This document shows, piece by piece, positions 15,074-22,670 of a DNA stretch of 34,558 bases. Location: the NCBI GenBank assembly GCA_023410675.1, contig JAEYPM010000103.1:1-34558 (forward strand). Reading direction: 5' to 3'. A program made the translations under genes and the position numbers. The notes beneath the pieces were generated by a model. That model searched no databases, was not told the DNA's origin, and saw only the letters and a program-made list of their open reading frames with translations. Numbering within the stretch: the first letter of the stretch is position 1; each line of letters opens with the position of its first letter. The DNA comes from Bacillota bacterium (lineage in GTDB: Bacteria; Bacillota; Clostridia; Lachnospirales; Cellulosilyticaceae).

Positions 15074-16042
15074 ATGAGTACATGGGATAAGAATATCAAG
15101 TTTATTGACCTTTTTGCGGGAATTGGTGGGTTTCGTATTGCTATGGAAGCTTATGGAGCAAGGTGCGTCTTCTCGTCTGAAATTGATTTGTTTGCAAAAG
15201 AAACCTATCATGCAAACTTCAAGGAAGTACCCAGAGGTGATATTATGCAGATAGAAAGTAAAGAAATACCAAAGCATGACATCTTATGCGGAGGATTTCC
15301 TTGCCAACCATTTAGCATTAGTGGTAAACAAGAGGGGTTTGACGATGTACGAGGAAAATTATTTTTTGAAATACTGCGTATCGCCAAATACCATAGGCCG
15401 CGTATTGTGTTTTTGGAAAATGTTGCTCATTTAACAAAGCATTCTAGCGGAGAAACTGTAAAAGTAATGAAGAAGATGTTAGGTGAGGTAGGTTATGATG
15501 TATTTTATGAGGTCTTAAATGCAAGTGACTATGGGGTTCCGCAATCAAGAAAAAGATTATATATTTTAGGATTTAGGAAAGATATGGGGATATCAAAGTT
15601 TTCATTTCCAACACCAACAAACGAAGATATTGTTTTAGAAGATATCCTATGTCCAGATGATGAAACAGATCAATACGTGATTACAAGAGAGGATATTGTT
15701 TTAAATGATATAGAAGTTAAGAACCGAGTTCATGCACCTATTCGGATAGGAACGGTTAACAAAGGTGGACAAGGAGAAAGAATATATAGTGTTAAAGGGC
15801 ATGCAATTACCTTATCAGCTGAGGGTGGTGGACCGGGGGCTAAAACTGGGCTCTATTTAGTTAATGGAAGGGTAAGGAAGCTTTCACCTACAGAGTGCAA
15901 GAGGGTTCAAGGATTTCCACATCACTTTATGATCCCTGTTTCAGATAATAAGGCATGGAAGCAATTTGGAAATTCGGTGGCAGTGCCAGTATTAAAAAAT
16001 ATTATTAAAGCTATCTTGGACATCAATGGACTAAATATGTAA
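15074..16042 (+). CDS. DNA (cytosine-5-)-methyltransferase, M.HhaI-like
   Basis: 322 aa, with all C5-MTase motifs in order. Motif I is DLFAGIGGFRIA (SAM binding); motif IV GGFPCQPFSISG carries the nucleophile Cys77. Motif VI is ENVAHL, motif VIII QSRKRLYILGF, motif IX RKLSPTECKRVQGFP and motif X KQFGNSVAVPVL. The target-recognition segment NKGGQGERIYS, then GHAITLSA, then AKTGLYLVNG is strikingly like that of M.HhaI (GCGC), including the Gln and Arg of GGQGER. GCGC or a related GC-containing site is therefore my guess. No restriction endonuclease, Vsr or specificity gene is adjacent, so it appears to be solitary: epigenetic, phage-derived or protective. It has strong flanking terminators on both sides. 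Confidence 0.96.
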   Translation: MSTWDKNIKFIDLFAGIGGFRIAMEAYGARCVFSSEIDLFAKETYHANFKEVPRGDIMQIESKEIPKHDILCGGFPCQPFSISGKQEGFDDVRGKLFFEILRIAKYHRPRIVFLENVAHLTKHSSGETVKVMKKMLGEVGYDVFYEVLNASDYGVPQSRKRLYILGFRKDMGISKFSFPTPTNEDIVLEDILCPDDETDQYVITREDIVLNDIEVKNRVHAPIRIGTVNKGGQGERIYSVKGHAITLSAEGGGPGAKTGLYLVNGRVRKLSPTECKRVQGFPHHFMIPVSDNKAWKQFGNSVAVPVLKNIIKAILDINGLNM

Positions 16043-16080
16043 AATACTAATATTTCAGCAAGTGAGCATGGTAAAACGGA

Positions 16081-16125
16081 AAATAGAGCATTACATAATA
16101 TTGTTATGTAATGCTCTATTTTGTT
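16081..16125 (+). terminator. Rho-independent terminator after the methyltransferase
   Basis: An 18-bp perfect stem AAATAGAGCATTACATAA / TTATGTAATGCTCTATTT around TATTG, followed by TGTTGT. Confidence 0.85.
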
Positions 16126-16211
16126 GTCAAAATCAAGAACATTTTATATCAAAATAGAATAATGTAGAAGTAGAGATAATAGTTTGTTTTTATTTAGAAA
16201 GGAAGGAGTAT

Positions 16212-16802
16212 ATGAGTGATCATTTATATTGTAAAGATGAAGAACAAGTACTAGATTTTACTGTGGCAGTTGAGATTCCAATAGGTTTTGTTATTACATC
16301 ACCAAACAAATATGTTAGAAGTTTAACACTTGAAAAGGCAAATCTTTATCAAATAAGAACAATAGATGGAATTATATCAGAGGAATGCCAAAACTACCTT
16401 ATAGATCAAGGATATGGGCGATCAAGACATTATTATAAACCTAGAAAATTAAGATTATGTGGTTCTATTGGATATAACTTAGCTCTTGGGGAATTTAGAC
16501 CAGCTAAACTTGTGCAAGGAGAGCCTGTGACATCTTTTACAGCAAATGGCAGAATACCAATAAATTTAGATATGGTGTATAGAGGTTTTACAGATACGAA
16601 TCAAATACAACAAATGCCATTTGAAAAGCTCTTTAATGTTCAAGTCATTAGACATACAGAGTTTGTTGTTAATGGATGCGGAGAATCAATTCCACTCAGT
16701 TATAGACCATGTTCAGAGTTTTTTAAAGAATTAGGTACGCCAAATTATACAAGGATGATTTATATTCCATATACATTAATTATAACGTCAAAGAGATTTT
16801 AG
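16212..16802 (+). CDS. Unrecognised beta-rich protein, SPOCS-like, paralogue A
   Basis: 196 aa, no signal peptide or TM helix; the family is not recognised with certainty. The C-terminal half has the pattern LRLCGSIGYNLALG, TSFTANGRIPINLDMVY, FNVQVIRHTEFVV, IPYTLIITS. This aligns by eye with the gene at 20001 (GQLNYNILL, FNTSGSIPINYVLGY, YVISVTQEEEYLI, IPYVVTIAS), so the two are divergent paralogues. The spacing of the strands resembles SPOCS/DUF3794 domains of spore-coat or SipL-type proteins; that is an inference. RBS AAGGAAGGAG (16199-16208). It is immediately upstream of a UDP-sugar dehydrogenase (53-base gap), suggesting an operon and a link to surface or spore glycan. Confidence 0.7.
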   Translation: MSDHLYCKDEEQVLDFTVAVEIPIGFVITSPNKYVRSLTLEKANLYQIRTIDGIISEECQNYLIDQGYGRSRHYYKPRKLRLCGSIGYNLALGEFRPAKLVQGEPVTSFTANGRIPINLDMVYRGFTDTNQIQQMPFEKLFNVQVIRHTEFVVNGCGESIPLSYRPCSEFFKELGTPNYTRMIYIPYTLIITSKRF

Positions 16803-16855
16803 AATGATAGAATTTATAGCTTCTGAGGGATGAAGGGAGAGGGGTGGTGAGAGAA

Positions 16856-18172
16856 ATGGATATAAAGGAAAAACTACTCCAGAGAAAAGCTGTTATCGGG
16901 GTCATAGGACTAGGATATGTAGGATTGCCAATAGCATTGGAACTGATTCACAAAGGGTATACGGTGATCGGTATTGATATCAATGAGCAAAGAGTAAGTC
17001 AGCTGAGAAAAGGAGAATCTTATATTATAGATGTTCCTAGTAAAGAAATAGCTGCTGTTATAGATAATAAGTTAGTGGTAAGCACAGACTATAGAAGTGT
17101 GCAAAACACAGATTGTATTCTTGTTTGTGTACCCACACCATTAAATGAATATAAAGAGCCAGATGTGTCTTATATAGTAACTGTTATGGATCATATAATC
17201 CCATATATACCTAAGGAGGTACTTATTGTTTTAGAAAGTACAACCTACCCTGGAACAACAGAAGAACTAATCACTAAGCGTATTGAAAAGGAAAAGGGCT
17301 GGGAAATAGGAAAAGACTTTTATGTATGTTATTCACCAGAAAGGGTTGACCCAGGTAACACAAGCTTTTATGTAAGAAATACGCCAAAAGTAATTGGTGG
17401 TGAAACAAAAAGTAGTTTAGAGCTTGGGGAAATCCTGTATCGTTCATTTATTGAGCACGTGAAATGTGTGTCATCAACGAAAGTAGCAGAGATGAGTAAG
17501 CTGCTTGAAAATACTTTTAGATGTGTTAATATTGCTATGATTAATGAAATGACAATGATGTGTGAGAAAATGAATATTGACATATGGGAAACTATTGAAG
17601 GAGCAACTACAAAACCCTTTGGATTTATGACTTTTTATCCTGGACCAGGTATAGGTGGCCATTGCATTCCACTTGACCCTTTATATCTTGCTTGGAAGGC
17701 AAAAGAATATGACTACTTTAACCGGTTTATTGAACTAGCAACAGATATTAATAGTAATATGCCAAGATATACCGTTATACAGATAGAAAGTCTGTTAAAT
17801 GCTAAGGGAAAATGTATTAAGGGAAGTAAGATACTTTTATTAGGTATGGCCTATAAAAAGGATATTGATGACTTAAGAGAATCACCAGCACTAAAAGTAT
17901 ATGAGTTACTATTAAATAAAGGAGCATTACTCAGTTATCATGACCCTTATGCCAAGCAGTTTAGAAGAGATGAAGAAATTGTTTATAGCATAGATTTGAC
18001 AGAGGAATTACTCAGACAAATGGATTTGGTAATTATTCTTACAGAACACACTAAGATTGATTATAGATGGGTTCATGAACATGCTCCGCTTATTTTTGAT
18101 ACTAAAAATGCTATGAAAGAGCTAAAAAGTAATAAGGTTTTTAAACTCGGACAAAATATGGAAAGTATTTAA
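16856..18172 (+). CDS. UDP-N-acetylhexosamine 6-dehydrogenase (WbpA/WecC family)
   Basis: 438 aa. It oxidises UDP-GlcNAc or UDP-ManNAc to the uronic acid with two NAD+, making precursors of acidic surface polysaccharides. Rossmann motif VIGVIGLGYVGLPIA (about 13-27), ESTTYPGTTEE, YSPERVDPG (typical of UDP-HexNAc enzymes), and PGPGIGGHCIPLDP with catalytic Cys270; the C-terminal domain has GMAYKKDIDDLRESPA. GTGs at 16844 and 16847 are possible, but GGTGGTGA (16842-16849) is best placed as the RBS for the ATG at 16856. The partner enzymes of a capsule cluster (epimerases, flippase, polymerase) are absent, so the product must feed a pathway elsewhere. Confidence 0.92.
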   Translation: MDIKEKLLQRKAVIGVIGLGYVGLPIALELIHKGYTVIGIDINEQRVSQLRKGESYIIDVPSKEIAAVIDNKLVVSTDYRSVQNTDCILVCVPTPLNEYKEPDVSYIVTVMDHIIPYIPKEVLIVLESTTYPGTTEELITKRIEKEKGWEIGKDFYVCYSPERVDPGNTSFYVRNTPKVIGGETKSSLELGEILYRSFIEHVKCVSSTKVAEMSKLLENTFRCVNIAMINEMTMMCEKMNIDIWETIEGATTKPFGFMTFYPGPGIGGHCIPLDPLYLAWKAKEYDYFNRFIELATDINSNMPRYTVIQIESLLNAKGKCIKGSKILLLGMAYKKDIDDLRESPALKVYELLLNKGALLSYHDPYAKQFRRDEEIVYSIDLTEELLRQMDLVIILTEHTKIDYRWVHEHAPLIFDTKNAMKELKSNKVFKLGQNMESI

Positions 18173-18219
18173 ATAATAATGATGGCAAAAGTGAGTATAC
18201 TTTTGCCATCATTATTATT
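18172..18219 (+). terminator. Long perfect terminator hairpin after UDP-sugar dehydrogenase
   Basis: A 20-bp stem AATAATAATGATGGCAAAAG with its exact complement at 18200-18219, loop TGAGTATA. The descending arm ends ATTATTATT rather than a pure U-run. It abuts the transposase remnant and may partly derive from it. Confidence 0.75.
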
Positions 18220-18221
18220 GT

Positions 18222-18344
18222 AAGCATAATCATCTGCTACTTGATTAGGTAAAGAAATAGTGGTAGCATCTAAAATCTTAACATCAGAGAAGTACTTGGT
18301 ATAAAAAGTTTTAAAAGTCTAGATACTAATCTTGCAATATGCAT
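18222..18344 (-). pseudogene. Degenerate IS4-like transposase remnant
   Basis: On the minus strand an AAAGGAGG RBS (18351-18358) precedes an ATG at 18344 (MHIARLVSRLLKLF). After a frame change the sequence continues TFYTKYFSDVKILDATTISLP, then NQVADDYAYN. The DATTISLP motif is the catalytic-Asp region of IS4-type DDE transposases. That motif normally lies over 100 residues from the start, so most of the gene is deleted and the frame broken. This is an old insertion scar between the sugar-dehydrogenase and PP-loop genes. An imperfect inverted repeat (AAACCTC/GAGGTTT, about 18348-18394) lies just upstream. Confidence 0.6.
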
Positions 18345-18430
18345 GGGAAACCTCCTTTGTCTGAGTGAGATTAGACTATAGAGGTTTTCTATTTTTATTG
18401 CTTTCCTTACTGGAGATATTTGGTTTGATG

Positions 18431-19747
18431 TTAACGCTTATGATGTGAGGATGTAAGAAGTTCATATAAAGAAGATGTTGCATTTTTATATTCCTCACTT
18501 TGTAAAAAGCTAGATAGGTTCCAAGCCTCAACTTCAAGACAATCATGAGGGGTCATGGAATCTACATAGTTTAGAATTTGATTTTTAACAAAAGGTTGAT
18601 ACTTTTCTTTAACTAGACTAAGAGAAGGAGTATACCACCTCTCTAGCCAATCCACGTTCATTATATCCCCACCCATTCGCTTTTTAAACAATTTCATAGG
18701 CTCAAAATTACCATTATAGTGAGAAGTAATATAAGTCATGACATTATGATGAGGCCTCATGCCTGATGCAAAAAAACTAGCTGCTAGTGGGATTGAAAAG
18801 AAATGTTCTAAGAGTTTGGGGTCTATTTCTTTATTAGATATTACTTGATCAAGCATGATCTTACGAATACATTTCTTACATTGCATACAGGGTTTTCTGT
18901 TGTGAGCACGCATACAAGACTGAGCAATGCCTGCATATTTTGAGTGAAATACAAGATGAGAAGTAGCTACTTCACTAAGGCCTGACGTAACCAGGCTTAT
19001 AGGAAGATCAACAGCTTTAAACAATGTTCCCCATACACTATAGTGCCATGTATTAGGATAGTCTTTAAAGGTTTCATGACCTATACCATATGCAGATTCT
19101 AAAATCATGCCTGCGGCAATACTATCTATATTGTCATAGTCTGAAAGAAGAAGTGCTGGGATGCTACAGGCTAAGTCTACTGGAAAACCAATAGGACTAC
19201 GTACATATTCAAAGTTTGTTGCAGTCATATATACAGTTCTTCCTTCATTCTTAAGTGTATTACATGCATGGTATGCAGACTCTTTATTATAAATACTCGG
19301 CATATGGGGTGGAATGGCTCGATCTACAAAAAATAGAGAAGTGTCATCAGGAAGTAGAAGTAGTGCAGCTGTAGAATCAACACCTCCACTATAAGCTAAA
19401 GCCATTTTTGCATCGTGGGAAGAAGTCCTTTGTGATAAGTGAGGATCAATAGGAGAAACTTCTTTTTTTATCACTTGCCTGCAGATATCAGCAAAATAAG
19501 AACTGACGCCAATAGATAATTCTATTTGTTTTTTAGAAAAAGGATAGACAATGAGAATAGTAGCTAAAGCAAGAGCATCGGGATGAATATGATCCAAAGA
19601 CCAGTCTTTGGGTAAAGCAAATTCACAGGCATGTCTATTCATAAAAATGGTTTTCGTTCTTTCCTTATTAGTAAATATACCTTCATCATCATTAGGATAA
19701 AAATGCATTTCTAAACAGCCATTTCGGCATTTATATTCAACACGCAT
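18431..19747 (-). CDS. PP-loop ATPase with QueC-type zinc site, function unknown
   Basis: 438 aa in three parts. An unknown N-terminal domain covers about 1-110. A PP-loop ATP-pyrophosphatase core has AYSGGVDSTAALLLL (SGGVDS at 120-125) and a zinc motif Cys278-x8-Cys287-x2-Cys290-x2-Cys293, exactly the spacing of QueC (7-cyano-7-deazaguanine synthase). A C-terminal helical region covers about 300-438. It is twice the length of QueC, and queD, queE and queF are absent. It is therefore probably not making preQ0 but adenylating another acid, as QueC-like enzymes in defence systems or PP-loop amidotransferases of sugar pathways do. The ATG at 19747 follows AGGGGGAT; the frame's earlier ATG has no RBS. 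It lies between two 'paralogue plus sugar gene' pairs. Confidence 0.8.
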   Translation of the reverse strand: MRVEYKCRNGCLEMHFYPNDDEGIFTNKERTKTIFMNRHACEFALPKDWSLDHIHPDALALATILIVYPFSKKQIELSIGVSSYFADICRQVIKKEVSPIDPHLSQRTSSHDAKMALAYSGGVDSTAALLLLPDDTSLFFVDRAIPPHMPSIYNKESAYHACNTLKNEGRTVYMTATNFEYVRSPIGFPVDLACSIPALLLSDYDNIDSIAAGMILESAYGIGHETFKDYPNTWHYSVWGTLFKAVDLPISLVTSGLSEVATSHLVFHSKYAGIAQSCMRAHNRKPCMQCKKCIRKIMLDQVISNKEIDPKLLEHFFSIPLAASFFASGMRPHHNVMTYITSHYNGNFEPMKLFKKRMGGDIMNVDWLERWYTPSLSLVKEKYQPFVKNQILNYVDSMTPHDCLEVEAWNLSSFLQSEEYKNATSSLYELLTSSHHKR

Positions 19748-20000
19748 ACACAATCCCCCTAGTATCAACTTATAAATAAAACATGTAGCTAATTTTAGTA
19801 TATGAAGTATAGTCATCAAGTGTACATCAGTATAAAAAATTCATATTTTGACTCTTAGCAGTTGGATTTTAGATGGATAACATCTGAATTACTTTTTAAA
19901 CTTAATAAGAAATATTCATAATAAGTAGTGACGATTTGATTTGATGGAGAATAAGATAATAATAAGACAGGTATTTTATGAGATTAAAGGAGGGGAAAGG

Positions 20001-20651
20001 ATGAAAGCAAATTTACTTCCAAGTTTATCAACTATTCAGTTTCAAGGAATACAAGCGTTAGCTGACGAGGCGAAATTGCAGCAAAACTATGTAGAGCTTC
20101 CACCCAAAGATATTAGTATTTTACCTATGATTACTATTCCTATGGAATATAGGCTCAGTAATAATATAAGTCAATACAATATATTGCTTAGCATGGATGA
20201 GCATACACTTAGAGTTGTTGCTACACAAGAAGCTAAAGACGCAGTGATTACAATCAGTAATTCAAATAATCCGATTGTCTTAAATGAACAAGTAAGGATA
20301 GTTAGAGTTTCTGTTATAGGACAATTAAACTATAATATTCTTCTAACTGGATTTGAAACTAAAAACCATTTAAGCGGTAATAGGAGTGTTCTATTTAATA
20401 CAAGCGGAAGTATTCCTATCAATTATGTTTTAGGATACACGACATTGGATTTTTATAATCCAAATCACCTAGTGAATCAGTATGTTATATCAGTGACACA
20501 GGAAGAAGAATACCTAATAACAGATGATGATGTGAGAATAAACCGCAGTGACCTAGAGTATTTTCAATATCTCAAGCAAATGAGTACAAATGTGAGTCTT
20601 GGTATTCCATATGTAGTGACTATAGCATCTTCAAATCCACCAATATGTTGA
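20001..20651 (+). CDS. Unrecognised beta-rich protein, SPOCS-like, paralogue B
   Basis: 216 aa, soluble, with no signal peptide. Its C-terminal half aligns with the gene at 16212 in order: VSVIGQLNYNILL, LFNTSGSIPINYVLGY, NQYVISVTQEEEYLI, LGIPYVVTIAS. The N-terminal half (PKDISILPMITIPMEYRLS) differs in sequence but also looks like a beta domain, so the protein may hold two similar modules. An open frame from 19941 exists, but AAAGGAGGGG (19986-19995) places the start at ATG 20001. It is only 16 bases upstream of a glycosyltransferase gene. A spore-surface or coat role is inferred from the SPOCS-like pattern and from its sugar-enzyme partners. Confidence 0.7.
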   Translation: MKANLLPSLSTIQFQGIQALADEAKLQQNYVELPPKDISILPMITIPMEYRLSNNISQYNILLSMDEHTLRVVATQEAKDAVITISNSNNPIVLNEQVRIVRVSVIGQLNYNILLTGFETKNHLSGNRSVLFNTSGSIPINYVLGYTTLDFYNPNHLVNQYVISVTQEEEYLITDDDVRINRSDLEYFQYLKQMSTNVSLGIPYVVTIASSNPPIC

Positions 20652-20667
20652 TTAAGGTGGAAGATCT

Positions 20668-21750
20668 ATGAAAAAGACAGTTATTATGATGGTTACAAAT
20701 GGAGCAGGACTAGGACATTTAACAAGAGGTTTAGCAGTAGCAAAAAGGCTTAGAGAAATAGATCCTGAAATAGAATGTGTGTTTTTTTCTACGTCTTTAG
20801 CGACAGAAGTCATTCGAAATGAAGGGTTTATGTACTACTATATTCCAACAAAATCACTGATGCCAAGTGCAGTGACAGCAAGTCTTTGGAATGAATATAT
20901 GAAAAAGCAACTCCAACAAATTTTAGACATTTACACGCCACAGGCCATTATATTTGATGGTGCCCATCCTTATGGAGGTGTATTATCTGGGATGAGACAA
21001 AATAGCGATATAACAAGTATTTGGATTAAAAGAGAAGGCTATAAACCAAATGTATCAAGGCTAGAGCAGATAGAACAGTATTTTGATCTAGTTATTGTTC
21101 CAATGGAAGCAGGAGAAGGGGATAGCTTATATGATAGACAAACAGATAAGAAAAAATATTGTAAGCCTATTGTATTACTAAATGAAGAGGAAGCCCATGA
21201 TAGAGAAAGCGTAAGAAATACATTAGGCATAAATGAGCAAAATAATTTGTTTTATGTACAGCTGGGGGCTGGGAATATCAATGATATTCATGATATCTAT
21301 AATATCGTTATAAAATGTATCTTAAACAATCCAAGCAATGTCATTCTTTTAGGAGAATCAATTATTGGCAAAGAGGTTGGTATTGAGGATAGTAGAGTGA
21401 TAACAATAAGAAGCTATCCAAATGCACAATATTTTAGAGGAATAGATTTCGCAGTTTCAGCCGTAGGTTATAATACTTTTCATGAGCTCATGTATTTTGA
21501 GGTACCTAGTCTATTTATTCCAAATACAAAAACCTTAAAGGATGACCAAGTAAGAAGAGCAAAGTCGATGCAAGAAAAAGGAGCGGCACTTTGTTTAGAA
21601 GATATAACTGAAGAAAAGATTAATCAAGCATTAGGCTATATGCTGAGTTATCAACATATAATGAAAGAGCAATTAAGTCGCATGCATAAAGAAAATGGAG
21701 CTATAGAAGCAGCACAATATATTATAGACCATATAAAATTTGTATCTTAA
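20668..21750 (+). CDS. MurG-like glycosyltransferase (GT-B fold, GT28-type)
   Basis: 360 aa. The N-terminal glycine loop TNGAGLGHLTRGLAVAKRL (residues 10-28) is the acceptor-side signature of GT28/MurG-like enzymes. The C-terminal nucleotide-sugar domain has YVQLGAGNIND, VITIRSYPNAQYFRGIDFAVSAVGYNTFHEL and EVPSLFIPN, with the conserved late Asp/Gln (KDDQVRRA). It has no TM helices, so it acts at the cytoplasmic face. True MurG sits in the dcw cluster; here the context is a SPOCS-like gene, so this is a dedicated glycosyltransferase of unknown acceptor. RBS AAGGTGGA. It ends at a hairpin terminator. Confidence 0.87.
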   Translation: MKKTVIMMVTNGAGLGHLTRGLAVAKRLREIDPEIECVFFSTSLATEVIRNEGFMYYYIPTKSLMPSAVTASLWNEYMKKQLQQILDIYTPQAIIFDGAHPYGGVLSGMRQNSDITSIWIKREGYKPNVSRLEQIEQYFDLVIVPMEAGEGDSLYDRQTDKKKYCKPIVLLNEEEAHDRESVRNTLGINEQNNLFYVQLGAGNINDIHDIYNIVIKCILNNPSNVILLGESIIGKEVGIEDSRVITIRSYPNAQYFRGIDFAVSAVGYNTFHELMYFEVPSLFIPNTKTLKDDQVRRAKSMQEKGAALCLEDITEEKINQALGYMLSYQHIMKEQLSRMHKENGAIEAAQYIIDHIKFVS

Positions 21751-21766
21751 ATATGTTAATGAGTGG

Positions 21767-21804
21767 CAAGGGATAATCCTTTTAAGAAAGGGATCCCTTG
21801 TTTT
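21767..21804 (+). terminator. Rho-independent terminator after glycosyltransferase
   Basis: CAAGGGAT (21767-21774) pairs with ATCCCTTG (21793-21800), with inner CCTTT/AAAGG pairing and a TAAG loop, then TTTT. Confidence 0.8.
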
Positions 21805-21870
21805 GGAGTATACAGGTCATCTTTACATAAAAGATCTAAGATAAAAAGAGAATATTATCGCATAAAAAAA

Positions 21871-21899
21871 TTGAGAATACTATGCACAAGGCTTATAAT
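21871..21899 (+). promoter_or_regulatory. Sigma-A promoter for pentapeptide-repeat gene
   Basis: TTGAGA (21871-21876), 17-base spacer, TATAAT (21894-21899), 37 bases before the ATG at 21936. Confidence 0.65.
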
Positions 21900-21935
21900 A
21901 AAGTACGTATAAAATAATAAATAATGGAGATTGAT

Positions 21936-22574
21936 ATGAAAACCCTAGATCCTTATATTCCGGAAGAACTTAAAATAGTAACTTCCTTAGATGGTAAAAT
22001 ATGTGATGAAGATAAACTTGAAGCATTACTCCTTCAAGATATTTGGATTGAGAATCAAAATGCTAGTCATGTAATTATTAAAGAATGCATGTTAAGGAAC
22101 GTTGTTTTTGTTGATGTGCAATTAAGAAAGATAGAACTAAGTAATGTTATCTTACAAGGCTGTGATTTATCAAATATTGAGTGTGAAGAATTAATGCTCC
22201 ACAGGGTTAAATTTATAGGGTGCAAGTTAATAGGAAGTCATTTTTATAAATCTGCAGGACACTATGTAACCTTTGAAGAATGTCTATGCACCTATATGAA
22301 TGCTGGATTCAGTCATTGGCAAGAAGTAATATTTGATAGCTGTGACTTAAGCTATGCAAGTTTGATTGAGTGTAAGTATAATAAAGTATTTTTTAAAGAA
22401 TGTAAACTCAGTTTAGCTGAATTTGCTGGAACTAGGCTTAAAGATATAGATCTTAGTTCCTGTAATATTGAAGGCATAAAGATTAAGGTAAATGATTTGG
22501 TTGGCGTTAAGTTATCTAGTATTCAAGCTCTTGAATTTATCAAATTAATGGGTATTGTTATTACGGATCAATAA
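21936..22574 (+). CDS. Pentapeptide-repeat protein
   Basis: 212 aa of imperfect A(D/N)LXX-type five-residue steps, for example VVFVDVQLRKIELSNVILQGCDLSNIECEELML and DSCDLSYASLIECKYNKVFFKECKLSLAEF. These predict a right-handed quadrilateral beta-helix. Unusually many Cys residues sit at repeat positions. There is no signal or TM segment. Family members range from gyrase-protecting Qnr/MfpA proteins to structural proteins, and nothing here identifies a gyrase-type role. Of two possible ATGs, 21936 is best spaced (5 bases) from GGAGA (21926-21930). It is monocistronic with its own promoter. Confidence 0.85.
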   Translation: MKTLDPYIPEELKIVTSLDGKICDEDKLEALLLQDIWIENQNASHVIIKECMLRNVVFVDVQLRKIELSNVILQGCDLSNIECEELMLHRVKFIGCKLIGSHFYKSAGHYVTFEECLCTYMNAGFSHWQEVIFDSCDLSYASLIECKYNKVFFKECKLSLAEFAGTRLKDIDLSSCNIEGIKIKVNDLVGVKLSSIQALEFIKLMGIVITDQ

Positions 22575-22670
22575 CAAAATGGAAATAATTTACGAGTTTA
22601 TTCTTTCTTAAAACGTGCATAAATATTAGGGAAAGCATCAATCAAGAAATAAGTTTTAAGGAGAATAAGC

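Noticed and set aside
20668..21750. Glycosyltransferase as the housekeeping murG
   Set aside because: No dcw-cluster neighbours, and the N-terminal and sugar-binding motifs are only generally GT28-like.
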